Under the pieces are notes generated by a model. That model did not search any database. It was not told the origin of the DNA and saw only the letters and a program-made list of their open reading frames with translations. Both the position numbers and the translations under genes were made by a program. This document shows, one piece after another, positions 25,641 through 34,316 of a DNA stretch of 64,000 nt. Origin of the DNA: JAICMB01 sp963838885 (GTDB taxonomy: Bacteria; Acidobacteriota; Terriglobia; Bryobacterales; Bryobacteraceae); NCBI GenBank assembly GCA_963838885.1, contig CAWITB010000004.1, positions 147,819-211,818 on the forward strand. Reading direction: 5' to 3'. The number at the start of each line of letters is the position of its first letter. The stretch's first letter is position 1.

Positions 25641-26731
25641 AAAATACTCATTTTGATGCGCAGAAATTTCTTCGGATTGGCGCGGAAATCCTTCATCAGC
25701 TCGTGCATCTCGCGGCTGGTTCCGTTGAGATTGTCGTAAAGCGATGGATTCACGAGAAGCTGTCCGATGGTCCCCTGCCCCGAGTTGATCTTATCGATGA
25801 CTGAATCCACCCTGCCAATCGTTCCCGAAATTTGATTCGCGATCTTGTCGCTCTTCAGCAGTTCTCCGGCGGTGCCCTTGCCGGCGTTCAAATCCGCCAA
25901 CAGGGAGTTAATTTGATCGACGCTCTTGTGAAGGTCGTCGTACAGCGCCGGATCCTTCAGGAATTTCCCGGCGGATCCCTGGCCCTGTTGAATGCCCTGC
26001 ATGATCTCGTCCAGCCGCGTGAGTTCGCCTTGCACCTGGTTGTACAGCGCCGGATCGTATATCAGCCGGCCAATGGTGCCCTTGTCGGAATTCAGGGCAT
26101 CGGCGAGTTGCTGCACGGACCCGACGATGCGAAGCAGATTATTGTAGAGCGTCTCGTCAACCAGCAGCTTGCCGATGCTTCCCTTTCCGTTTTCAATGGA
26201 GCCAACGATCGCATCGACGCGGTCGACGACGCCGCCAACCCGATTAACCACGCCCTGCAGTGAGGTCAGAATCGCATAGCCCTGTTGCACAACATCTTCA
26301 AACTCCGCCGTATTCAGGCTCGGCAGAGTGTCGTGATCTTGAACGTGCGTTGCGCTCTTGCCCTTCTTGATGTTGATGAATTTCGTGCCCAAAACATTCG
26401 CCGCGCTGATGGAAGTAACGGAATCGACGGGTATGTCCGCAAGTTTATCCTTGTCGACTTCCATCGAGATTTTTACGATTTTCTGGGGATCGTTGAGGCC
26501 GGACAGCCGAATGTCGCTCACTTTACCGATCGGGATGCCGTTCAAATTAACCGGCGCGCCCTTGGCCAAAGAAGCGGAGTCGTTCAAGTACGTGTAAAGC
26601 CACGCGTGCGCCGTGAAGATGCTCGTATTCCCGGTGATCAAAACGATCACCACGGCGAGAATCACCATGGCGGCGACGGCCATGATTCCGACCCGCAATC
26701 TTGCCCAACTTATCTTTTTTTCGTCGGGCAT
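25637..26731 (-). CDS. MlaD-like MCE protein with tandem repeats
   Basis: 364 aa, ATG start. One N-terminal membrane helix (about 12-35) is followed by an MCE domain (about 40-120; LAKGAPVNLNGIPIGKVSDI) that forms the periplasmic hexameric lipid channel in Mla systems. Residues about 170-355 contain five ~37-residue repeats sharing GKGSIGKLL, DKGTIGRLI, GQGSAGKFL, GKGTAGELL, and GQGTIGQLL. Each is followed by a short helical spacer, commonly with D/N-x-x-LY. The repeats likely extend a tube or coiled coil toward the outer membrane. It follows mlaF by three bases. Confidence 0.9.
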   Translation of the reverse strand: MPDEKKISWARLRVGIMAVAAMVILAVVIVLITGNTSIFTAHAWLYTYLNDSASLAKGAPVNLNGIPIGKVSDIRLSGLNDPQKIVKISMEVDKDKLADIPVDSVTSISAANVLGTKFINIKKGKSATHVQDHDTLPSLNTAEFEDVVQQGYAILTSLQGVVNRVGGVVDRVDAIVGSIENGKGSIGKLLVDETLYNNLLRIVGSVQQLADALNSDKGTIGRLIYDPALYNQVQGELTRLDEIMQGIQQGQGSAGKFLKDPALYDDLHKSVDQINSLLADLNAGKGTAGELLKSDKIANQISGTIGRVDSVIDKINSGQGTIGQLLVNPSLYDNLNGTSREMHELMKDFRANPKKFLRIKMSIF

Positions 26732-26734
26732 AGG

Positions 26735-27568
26735 CTATCGTCTCAGCACAAATTTCGAAACGTATTCGTCGTTCGACGATTCGAGTTCGGCCTGGCTTCC
26801 CTCGAATACCAGGCGCCCTTCGTTGAGCACCATGAATTCAGTACCTGTGTCTTTTTGAAACCCGTTGCCCGACACGGCGTCGAGCCGCCCGCTTTCGCGA
26901 TTGTATCGAAAATTCGCCATTAGCTGCCCGTCCTGGTAGCGGTGGGTAACGATGAGGTTGGCGGCGTTCGAGACATCGCGTTCCTTGGCAATGAGCGCCA
27001 TGATGGTGTTCGCCGTGATGGGATCGAGGCCGGCGGTCGGGGAATCGTAGAGGACCAAGGGCGGCTCCGTGACCACGGCGCGCGCGATTCCGACGCGGCG
27101 CCGCATTCCGCCCGACAACTCGCTAGGGAACTTATCGAGCGTGTGCTCCAGCTCAACGAATTTGAGAGCATTCTGCACCTTAGGCATCACCTCACCGCTC
27201 GCGGCGCGGATAGAACGCTGATTGACCAGCGGATACGCGACGTTGTCCGCAACCGTCAGCGAGTCGAACAGACCGCCCTCCTGGAAGAGAATGCCGACTT
27301 TCGCCCGCAGGTTGAACAGGTCGCGTTCTTCCATGTTCGTAATGTCGTGATCGAGCAGAAATACGCGGCCGGAGTCGGGCCGCAGCAGCCCGATCGCCGT
27401 CTTCAATAGAACGGTCTTCCCGCTGCCCGCAGCGCCTAGAACAATCTTCGTCTGGCCGGGACGAACTTCAAAGGAAATACCATCGAGCGCGGTCACGTCG
27501 TCGAAGCGAACCGACACCTCCTCGAAGCGGAGCAGGGCACGGTTGTCTAGCGCCTGTTCCGCCGCCAT
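26735..27568 (-). CDS. MlaF-like ABC ATPase for lipid transport
   Basis: 277 aa, ATG start. Walker A is LGAAGSGKTVLLK, Q-loop LFQEGGLFDSLTV (the Mla family mark), signature LSGGMRRRVGIARA. Walker B ends LVLYDSPTAGLDP, with Ser in place of the usual catalytic Glu, so hydrolysis may be altered. It would energise the MlaE permease and MlaD channel for phospholipid movement between membranes. The start lies one base after the permease stop. Confidence 0.9.
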   Translation of the reverse strand: MAAEQALDNRALLRFEEVSVRFDDVTALDGISFEVRPGQTKIVLGAAGSGKTVLLKTAIGLLRPDSGRVFLLDHDITNMEERDLFNLRAKVGILFQEGGLFDSLTVADNVAYPLVNQRSIRAASGEVMPKVQNALKFVELEHTLDKFPSELSGGMRRRVGIARAVVTEPPLVLYDSPTAGLDPITANTIMALIAKERDVSNAANLIVTHRYQDGQLMANFRYNRESGRLDAVSGNGFQKDTGTEFMVLNEGRLVFEGSQAELESSNDEYVSKFVLRR

Positions 27569-27569
27569 T

Positions 27570-28328
27570 CTACTGCATGTTCACGAAAATGCGCGTAATC
27601 AGAGACGTCACGACAAAGACCCAAACCGAAGCGACGACAACGGCCTGCGTGGTGGCGCGCCCGACTCCCTGTGTGCCGCCGCTGGTCCGCATGCCGTAAA
27701 AACAGCCCACCAGGGAAATGACGAAAGCGAAGAGAAATGGTTTGACCAAGCCTTGCGCGATGTCGTTGTAGGCGAGCGCCTGATAGGCCGTCACCCAATA
27801 CTGCGAGGGCGTAAGGTTCAGCGTGAAGTAAGAGATCAGAAATCCCCCCAGCATTCCGATCATGTCCGCGATAATCGTGAGACACGGAAGCATGACGGCC
27901 GTCGCCAGCATACGGGGTTTCACGAGCTTCTGTACGGGATCGGTCCCGAGCGCGCGCATGGCATCGATCTGCTCGGTGACTTTCATGGAGCCAAGCTCGC
28001 TGGCAATACCGGATGCAACACGGCCCGCGACAACGATCGCCGTCAGCAGCGGTCCGAGCTCCCGTACCAGCGTGTAAGCCACAATCTGCCCGACCTGACC
28101 GGCGGCTCCATATTGTTGTAGAGCGCGCGCCATCTGCATGGTCACGATGAGGCCGCTGGCGAAGGAGACAAGCACGACGATGGTCAGGCTGCCCACGCCG
28201 ATGATATCCATCTGCACGAAGAGGTCGTCGAAGTAATGCGGAGCCTGAAAAACGCTCGTGAACGCGCGTCCCGTGAGAACGAAGAAGTCGTTAATCGAGG
28301 CGACCGGCCGCTTCATCAAATCCAGCAA
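27570..28328 (-). CDS. MlaE-like lipid-transport permease
   Basis: 252 aa, TTG start at 28328 (an in-frame ATG at 28316 is possible). Five to six membrane helices. The Mla permease signature is present: ELGPLLTAIVVAGRVASGIASELGSM, followed by EQIDAMRALGTDPVQKLVKPR. GMRTSGGTQGVGRATTQAVV near the C-terminus is also family-typical. It is the first gene of the mlaE-mlaF-mlaD-deacetylase operon. No mlaB or mlaC is present, common outside Proteobacteria. Confidence 0.92.
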   Translation of the reverse strand: MLDLMKRPVASINDFFVLTGRAFTSVFQAPHYFDDLFVQMDIIGVGSLTIVVLVSFASGLIVTMQMARALQQYGAAGQVGQIVAYTLVRELGPLLTAIVVAGRVASGIASELGSMKVTEQIDAMRALGTDPVQKLVKPRMLATAVMLPCLTIIADMIGMLGGFLISYFTLNLTPSQYWVTAYQALAYNDIAQGLVKPFLFAFVISLVGCFYGMRTSGGTQGVGRATTQAVVVASVWVFVVTSLITRIFVNMQ

Positions 28329-28376
28329 CGAACGTCTCCAGACCCGATGCTACCATGAAGGGTCGAACTGCTCAGG

Positions 28377-29332
28377 ATGAAAGGGCTTACAGACGTTCCG
28401 GGCATCCTGGTCGGGCATGTCTCGGATTACGGCGGCCGCACCGGCTGCACCGCCATCCTATGCGAGACGGGGGCCGTGGGGGGCGCCGATGTCCGCGGTT
28501 CGGCGACGGGAACTCAAGAATTCGGCCTCTTTAATCCGCTGCACGTGAGCGATCGCGTGAACGCCATCGTGCTCGCGGGCGGCAGCGCCTTTGGGCTGGA
28601 GGCGGCTTCCGGCGTCCGAAGATTTCTGGCTCACAAAGGCGTCGGATTCGCATTCGGCGGCGCAGCATGTGCCTCTGGCGCCCGCCGCGATTCTGTTCGA
28701 TCTGGGCTTTGCAAAACCGGGTGTCCGGCCCACGCGCGAGATGGGCGAATCGGCCGCCGCCGCGGCAACGGACAAAGCCGTGGCCGAAGGCGCTGTGGGG
28801 GCTGGCGTCGGCGCGACCGTTGGGAAATTGTACGGACTGCGGCAGGCGATGAAGTCCGGTATCGGATCCTATACCGTTCGCCTCAATGACGACGTAATTG
28901 TTTCCGCGCTCGCCGCGGTCAACGCGTTCGGCGACGTGATCGATCCCGCTAACGGCAAAATCGTCGCCGGCGCTCGCGCATCGGCTTCTTCGCGCGAATT
29001 CGTGAACACCGCGGAGCGCATGAAGGGCGGAGCGCTAACGAGCGAGTCGCACGGCCAGAACACCACGCTCGTCGTGCTAGGCGACGAACGCGCTCCTGAC
29101 GAAGCCGCAGTCGAATAAACTAGCGGAATTCGGCAGCCTCGGCGTTGCTCGTACGATTTCGCCCGTATGGACCATGTACGACGGGGACGTCGTGGTGGCG
29201 CTTTCGATGGGCGAAAAACGCGCCGATATTAACGTGCTTGGCGTTGCCGCGGCCGAAGCCGTATCGGAGTCGATCCTGCGCGCGGTCCGGCTTGCCCCCA
29301 CACTGGGTGGGCTTCCCGGTTTGAAGGGCTGA
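28377..29332 (+). CDS. P1/DmpA-family aminopeptidase, two +1 frameshifts
   Basis: The sequence encodes one protein in three successive frames. MKGLTDVPGILVGHVSDYGG to GVGFAFGGA comes first, then HVPLAPAAILFDLGFAKPG to LVVLGDERA, then LTKPQSNKLAEFGSLGVART to LGGLPGLKG. Deleting one base near 28665 and one near 29096 gives a full-length ~317-residue member. In this N-terminal-nucleophile family the precursor self-cleaves before Ser/Thr; ESHGQNTTLVVL is the conserved cleavage/nucleophile region. No other damage is seen, so an assembly error is as likely as a dead gene. Confidence 0.82.
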
Positions 29333-29333
29333 A

Positions 29334-30107
29334 GTGGGCCGGATCGCGCCGGGCACGGCTCTCGATCGCGAGCGCGAATACTACGAAAAGCTGTATTCCG
29401 GTTTCGCTCAGACGCACTTCGCTAAGCCCGCGGTGGTCGCTTTTCGCAAGCACTTGGTAAACAGAATCGTCCATTTGACCAACGCTACGCAATTAAGCGT
29501 CGTCCTCAGCATTGGATCGGGAACGGGCGACACGGAGCTCTTGTTGGCGCCGCGAGTAGGCTCCATTCTAGGCATTGACATCTCGGCGCGCGGGGTCGTG
29601 CACGCTACGCGAGCCGCGCAAGCCGCAAGCGTTGGGAATGCGTCATTTTCGGTGACCGGAATAGACGATCACACGCTTCGGCCGGAGTCCTTCGACATCA
29701 TCATCGCAGTGTTTTTTCTGCACCACGCGCCGGACCGCATTGAACAAACCCTACCCGCGCGCATTTTCGAGCTTCTGAAACGAGGCGGCGCCTTCTATGC
29801 GATCGACCCCTCGCGGTATCGCCTTTCGGGAGCGATCGGGAATCTCCTATTTCCATCCTTGATGCGCCGCTATCAGACCGCGGATGAAGAACAGCTTCGG
29901 CCGGCGCCAACATGGCAAGCCTTCCGCCGCGCCGGATTCAACGTTCGGGCTTCGTACTACGATTTCATCTCGACCCCGTTAGCCGGTCTGCTGCCATCCT
30001 GGGCGATGGGCTATCGTGCCGCGCGCCGTTTGGACGAGATCCTGGTCCGGACGCCGGGGCTGCGATTATTATCGAGCAACTTCGAGATCGCGGCCTATAA
30101 ACCGTGA
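29334..30107 (+). CDS. Class I SAM-dependent methyltransferase
   Basis: 257 aa from the GTG at 29334, one base after the P1 peptidase stop. Motif I is VVLSIGSGTGDTELLLA, the acidic residue is in GIDISARGVVHATR, and SFDIIIAVFFLHHAPDRIEQ is the post-motif region of methyltransferase type 11/UbiE-like enzymes. The C-terminal third (ASYYDFISTPLAGLLPSWA) is hydrophobic and may sit at the membrane, suggesting a lipid or quinone-like substrate. The substrate is not determinable. Confidence 0.88.
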   Translation: MGRIAPGTALDREREYYEKLYSGFAQTHFAKPAVVAFRKHLVNRIVHLTNATQLSVVLSIGSGTGDTELLLAPRVGSILGIDISARGVVHATRAAQAASVGNASFSVTGIDDHTLRPESFDIIIAVFFLHHAPDRIEQTLPARIFELLKRGGAFYAIDPSRYRLSGAIGNLLFPSLMRRYQTADEEQLRPAPTWQAFRRAGFNVRASYYDFISTPLAGLLPSWAMGYRAARRLDEILVRTPGLRLLSSNFEIAAYKP

Positions 30108-30135
30108 TTGGCCGAGGGCCGGTCTAATAACGTCG

Positions 30136-31476
30136 TTAGCGCGGCTCCGGTATCATGCGCATGCCGTACTTGGTGCGCAACGTGATCAGCGGCAGCGGCT
30201 CCACGCGATGTCCGGGGACCAGGCGCAGACGCCATTTCTGGGCAATGGCGGCCAGCGCGAGCGTTCCTTCCATCCACGCGAAGCGCTCGCCGATGCACAG
30301 CCGCGCGCCTCCGCCGAACGGGAAATACGCGAACTTGTGACGGTCTTCGCGCGCTTCCGGGGTCCAGCGCTCGGGGTCGAAGCGCTCCGGATCGGGGAAG
30401 TATTGTTCGGTGCGCTGCGTCACGTAAGGGCTGACGATGATCACGGATCCCGGCGGGAGTTCGTAGCCGCCGATCTCACACGCCTCGATCGCTTTCCTTC
30501 CAATGGCCCAAGCCGGCGGATAGAGGCGCATGGATTCGGCCAATACCATTTCGGTGTAACGAAGCCGAGGCAGATCGTCGAACGACGGCGCGCGGCCTTC
30601 GAGCACGCCATCGATTTCTTCGTGCAGCTTTTGTTCGCAATCCGGATTTTGCGACAGCAGGTACCACGTCCAGGTGAGCGCCTGAGCCGTGGTCTCGTGC
30701 CCCGCGATGAAGAGCGTCAGGGCCTCGTCGCGGACCAACTGATCGCTCATGCCGCCGCTGCCGTCTTCATCCTGCGCGAGAAGCAGCATCGACAAGAGAT
30801 CGCCGCGGTCCTCGCCGCCGGCGCGGCGCTCCGATATCATGCCATAGATCACTTTATCGAGCCGGTCGCGCGCTTTCTCGAAGCGCCTGACCGAAGGCAG
30901 CGGCAGCCTCTCAAGATATTCCGAGAACGGCATCATAAGCAGATGGAACATGCGCAGAATGGCCGTCAGCGCCTTTCCGATATCGGCGGCATCGGCTTCC
31001 ACATCGGCGCTGAACAGCGTCTTGCCGACCACCGCCAGCGTAAGCCGCATCATTTCCGAGGCCACGTCCAGCGCCTCGCCGGCCTGCCAACGCTCGCGCG
31101 TCTTCACGGCATACTCGGTCATAACGCGCGAGTAGCCGATGAGGCGATGACGATGAAACGCGGGCTGCACCAGCCGGCGCTGCCGCAAATGAGACGGCCC
31201 TTCGCTGGTCAGCAGTCCATCGCCGAGCAGCACGCGGGCGCGTTGCAGCGCGCGGCTCTTGGTAAAATTATTCTGGTTCGTAACCAGCACGTATTGGATG
31301 TAGTCGGGCCGATTCAGCAGAAAAACGTGCTGCGGCCCGAGGCGAAAATAGGCGATATCGCCATACTGCTCCGCCGTGCGCTTCAAAAAACCGAGGGAGT
31401 TCGAGCGAAACGCGGGAATCTGGCCGACGATAGGAGGATTTCTAGGTCCCGGAGGCTGACGAGCGATTGCGATCAC
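30136..31476 (-). CDS. Cytochrome P450
   Basis: 446 aa, ATG start. LFIAGHETTAQALTW is the I-helix oxygen-activation motif, ESMRLYPP the ExxR motif, and FPFGGGARLCIGERFAW the heme loop with the Cys ligand. FDPERW is present. The architecture matches soluble P450s of the CYP102/fatty-acid-hydroxylase-like group. No N-terminal anchor and no fused reductase is seen, so a separate ferredoxin or flavodoxin is needed. It is the last gene of the operon with ispD and ispF, hence isoprenoid-derived substrates are possible but unproven. Confidence 0.94.
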   Translation of the reverse strand: MIAIARQPPGPRNPPIVGQIPAFRSNSLGFLKRTAEQYGDIAYFRLGPQHVFLLNRPDYIQYVLVTNQNNFTKSRALQRARVLLGDGLLTSEGPSHLRQRRLVQPAFHRHRLIGYSRVMTEYAVKTRERWQAGEALDVASEMMRLTLAVVGKTLFSADVEADAADIGKALTAILRMFHLLMMPFSEYLERLPLPSVRRFEKARDRLDKVIYGMISERRAGGEDRGDLLSMLLLAQDEDGSGGMSDQLVRDEALTLFIAGHETTAQALTWTWYLLSQNPDCEQKLHEEIDGVLEGRAPSFDDLPRLRYTEMVLAESMRLYPPAWAIGRKAIEACEIGGYELPPGSVIIVSPYVTQRTEQYFPDPERFDPERWTPEAREDRHKFAYFPFGGGARLCIGERFAWMEGTLALAAIAQKWRLRLVPGHRVEPLPLITLRTKYGMRMIPEPR

Positions 31477-31486
31477 GCGAGCGACT

Positions 31487-32251
31487 TCAGTGTACCTTGT
31501 CCTGCAGTTTGCGGGCGACGGTGGTGACCATTTTGCGCGGCGACAAGCGCACCATCTGAGGCAAAATCTTGTTTCGCAGTCCGGGAATCACGATAGTCTT
31601 GCCGGCCATCAGCCCGCGAAATCCGGCCTCGGCTACAGTTTTCGAATCCATCATGCCGAGGTGCGTGAGCCGCGATTCCCGCATGGCCGCGCGATCCTGA
31701 AATCCGCTCTCGGTGGGACCGGGGCAGAGCGCCGTTACGGTTACGCCCGTGCCTTCGAGCTCATTGGCGATGGCCTCCGAAAAGTGCAGCACGAAAGCCT
31801 TCGAGGCATAGTACAGCGCCATCAATGGCCCTGGCTGGAAGGCCGCGGTGGACGCGACATTCATGATGCGCCCCTGACGCGCCTCGATCATGGACGGCAG
31901 ATAGAGACCGGTCAAAGCGACGACGGCGTCCATGTTGAGATGCATCATATTCAGGCTCTCTGCTACGGGGAACTCGGCGAACTTGCCATAAAGGCCGTAG
32001 CCCGCGTTGTTGACGAGCGTGTCAACGCGTCCAACTTGGCGATGAACCTCGGCGGGCGCATCGGGAAGAGAGAGATCCGCCGCGATCGCATCCACCGCGA
32101 CGCGATCTTTCGCGCGCAGCTCGGAGGCGATCTCTTCGAGCCGCGCCGCGCTCCGCGCCACAAGCGCGAGATCGTAACGCTCGCGCGCGAAGACTCTAGC
32201 AAGCTCCAGGCCGATGCCGCTGGAGGCGCCGGTGATGAGTGCCCGCGCCAT
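31487..32251 (-). CDS. Short-chain dehydrogenase/reductase
   Basis: 254 aa, ATG start. The NAD(P) motif is LITGASSGIGLELARVF, followed by LVNNAGYG, the catalytic Ser in MNVASTAAFQPG and YYASK for Tyr and Lys. CPGPTESGF follows. The C-terminus MVTTVARKLQDKV is basic. It resembles the DltE/SadH group of SDRs. It lies one base after the upstream deacetylase stop and 10 nt before the P450. Confidence 0.93.
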   Translation of the reverse strand: MARALITGASSGIGLELARVFARERYDLALVARSAARLEEIASELRAKDRVAVDAIAADLSLPDAPAEVHRQVGRVDTLVNNAGYGLYGKFAEFPVAESLNMMHLNMDAVVALTGLYLPSMIEARQGRIMNVASTAAFQPGPLMALYYASKAFVLHFSEAIANELEGTGVTVTALCPGPTESGFQDRAAMRESRLTHLGMMDSKTVAEAGFRGLMAGKTIVIPGLRNKILPQMVRLSPRKMVTTVARKLQDKVH

Positions 32252-32252
32252 A

Positions 32253-33116
32253 TTAGTGTCCTTTGAGATCGCGCCAGCCGATCAGCTTCACCTGATTTTC
32301 TTCGAGCAGGCGGCGGAACTCGGGACTTGTAACCAGATCGAGGTCGCGCTGCCGCCAGGCGCTCCCGTATGCCGGGTGGTCCTCGGTGATGGCCTGTAAC
32401 TCGGCGTTGTCATGGCCGAGATGCACGATGATCTCGGTCAGCCCCGGCTGCAGTCCGCGAATGATGCCCGCATAATAAGTTTTCCAATCGGCCGGTTTGA
32501 GGCTCTCCGCGGCCATGAAAATCCGATCCGGGACGATCTCGCCGTCGTTCAAAAGCGAGATCATGGAAGCCGGAAAGGGCGCGCCGCGTCCGGCGAGGAA
32601 TGGCAACCCATACTCTCTTGCGACCTTCAGATAAACGGGAAAGAACCGCGGCGTGAATAGCGCCGCCATGTGACTGTCGAGGTGCGTGGGACGGATGCCG
32701 GCCCGCAGCGCGCGCTCGATCTGCGCCCGGATCTCGACCTCGACCTGCTCCGGCGTGGCGTTGGTCGATACGGGCGCGGCTTCGGGCCAAAGATAGCCAT
32801 TAGGCGCAATCAGTCCGCCGAGATCGCCGCGCGCCACCGGACCCCAGCGGTAGTTCTTCCATTCGCTGGTTAGCGTGAGATGCAGGCCGATGTCGGCGTC
32901 CGGATGCGACTTCGCGAATGCCGCGACTTCGCTGAACCAGGGGCAGGGGACCATAACGCTCGCCGAACTCACGGCGCCTTTTTCGAGAGCCTCAAAGCTG
33001 GCGAGATCGACCGAATGGGCCACCGCGAGGTCGTCGGCATGAAGGATCAGAAGTTTGGGCTTCGGTTGTGCCATCGCGAAGGCGCAGGCGAGACCAATTG
33101 CAATTATTTTCGGCAT
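32253..33116 (-). CDS. Secreted ChbG/HpnK-family deacetylase
   Basis: 287 aa starting MPKIIAIGLACAFAMAQPKP at 33116, overlapping the ispF end by 13 nt. The signal peptide ends near AMAQ, so the enzyme is periplasmic or secreted. LLILHADDLAVAHSVD holds the metal-binding Asp pair, GLHLTLTSEW and RPTHLDSHMAALF the His ligands, and IIVHLGHDN the C-terminal His. The family removes N-acetyl groups from short glycans or hopanoid-linked sugars. Its placement in the MEP-pathway operon is unusual. Confidence 0.88.
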   Translation of the reverse strand: MPKIIAIGLACAFAMAQPKPKLLILHADDLAVAHSVDLASFEALEKGAVSSASVMVPCPWFSEVAAFAKSHPDADIGLHLTLTSEWKNYRWGPVARGDLGGLIAPNGYLWPEAAPVSTNATPEQVEVEIRAQIERALRAGIRPTHLDSHMAALFTPRFFPVYLKVAREYGLPFLAGRGAPFPASMISLLNDGEIVPDRIFMAAESLKPADWKTYYAGIIRGLQPGLTEIIVHLGHDNAELQAITEDHPAYGSAWRQRDLDLVTSPEFRRLLEENQVKLIGWRDLKGH

Positions 33117-33586
33117 ACGGTGACGATAGCTTGCGCTTCGGCGGAGCGGCCCTCGCCCACGGGACCGAGGCGTTCGGCGGTTTTGAATTTGACCGACACA
33201 AGATCGACGGAAAGCTCGAGCGTTGCGGCCAGTTTCTCGCGAATGCGAAGGCGGAATTCCTGAAGCTTGGGACGCTCCAGCACGACGGTAGCGTCGATAT
33301 TTGCGATGTCGTACCCTTGAGCGGCGGCGAGATCGCGGGCGTGGCGCAGGAAAACCAAGCTGTCGCAGTCCTTCCAACGCGCATCGGCGTCGGAGAAATG
33401 CATGCCGATGTCGCCGAGCGCGACGGCTCCGAGCAGCGCGTCGGTAATCGAGTGCGACAACACATCTGCATCGGAATGGCCCTCCAGGCCGAACTCCGAG
33501 GGAATCGCGACGCCGCCGAGGATCAGGGGACGGCCGTGCGAAATGCGGTGGCTATCCCAGCCCTGTCCCATACGGAACTGGCTCAT
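33104..33586 (-). CDS. ispF: 2-C-methyl-D-erythritol 2,4-cyclodiphosphate synthase
   Basis: 160 aa, ATG start overlapping the ispD stop by four bases. It forms MEcPP in the MEP isoprenoid pathway. The zinc-binding residues are Asp and His in GQGWDSHRI and His in GLEGHSDADVLSHSITDALLGA. DIGMHFSDAD and the C-terminal SVKFKTAERLGPVGEGRSAE are also diagnostic. The length is typical. The trimer works directly after IspD and IspE. Confidence 0.96.
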   Translation of the reverse strand: MSQFRMGQGWDSHRISHGRPLILGGVAIPSEFGLEGHSDADVLSHSITDALLGAVALGDIGMHFSDADARWKDCDSLVFLRHARDLAAAQGYDIANIDATVVLERPKLQEFRLRIREKLAATLELSVDLVSVKFKTAERLGPVGEGRSAEAQAIVTVCRK

Positions 33587-34311
33587 TGCCGCGCAGCCGG
33601 AGCGGCGTTCTCTTCAGCCAGGAAGTGGCGCGCAAGATCCATGTCGGACGGCTTTGTGATTTTGATATTGCGGTCGCTGCCGGCAACCACGCTAACCTCG
33701 ACCTGCTCCAGCCTCTCGACCAGGCTGGACTCGTCAGTGCCGGTGAAGCCGTCTTCCCTGGCTCTATCGAAGGCCTGGCGCAGCAGCTCGTAGCGGAAGA
33801 CTTGCGGAGTTTGCGTGAGAATCAAACGCTCGCGGGGAATAGTGGCGCGCACCTTGTTGCGATGCACTTGTTTGACTGTATCGACGGGAACGATTCCCAC
33901 GATGGCGGCGCCGGTTTCGGCCGCCTCGGCGAAAACCTTGTCGAGAATGTCGTGCTCGATAAACGGACGCACGGCATCGTGGACGGCCACCAACTCAATT
34001 TCCGGAGCCAGCGTGGCGAGCGCATTCTCGACCGATTGCTGGCGCGAATCGCCGCCTTCGACCAGACGCACAGGCTTAGAAAAATCCTCCCGCCGCAGGA
34101 GATCGGAGACCCACTCGATGTCCTCGGCGCGCAAGGCGACTACGATCTCCGCGACCCATGCGGAGGAGACGAACTTTCTAATGGTGTGGAGCAGGATGGG
34201 CGAGCCGTCGAGCAGCATAAATTGCTTGCGGCTGGCGCCCGCCTCTTCCGGGACGGTGCGCCCCATGCGCGTGCCCAGTCCGGCGGCGGGCAAAATCACC
34301 GTAACTTTCAT
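33583..34311 (-). CDS. ispD: 2-C-methyl-D-erythritol 4-phosphate cytidylyltransferase
   Basis: 242 aa, ATG start. It makes CDP-ME from MEP and CTP. ILPAAGLGTRMG is the CTP-binding loop, with SRKQFMLLDGSPILLHTI after it. VAVHDAVRPFI, VPVDTVKQV, TQTPQVFRYELL and TDESSLVERL complete the family pattern. It lies five bases after the PIN-TRAM gene, an arrangement known from other bacteria where that gene precedes ispD. Confidence 0.96.
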   Translation of the reverse strand: MKVTVILPAAGLGTRMGRTVPEEAGASRKQFMLLDGSPILLHTIRKFVSSAWVAEIVVALRAEDIEWVSDLLRREDFSKPVRLVEGGDSRQQSVENALATLAPEIELVAVHDAVRPFIEHDILDKVFAEAAETGAAIVGIVPVDTVKQVHRNKVRATIPRERLILTQTPQVFRYELLRQAFDRAREDGFTGTDESSLVERLEQVEVSVVAGSDRNIKITKPSDMDLARHFLAEENAAPAARQ

Positions 34312-34316
34312 TCCGA

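Noticed and set aside
28377..29332. Programmed ribosomal frameshifting in the P1 peptidase.
   Set aside because: There is no slippery heptamer or pseudoknot at the two sites, and similar +1 lesions occur in unrelated genes of the window.
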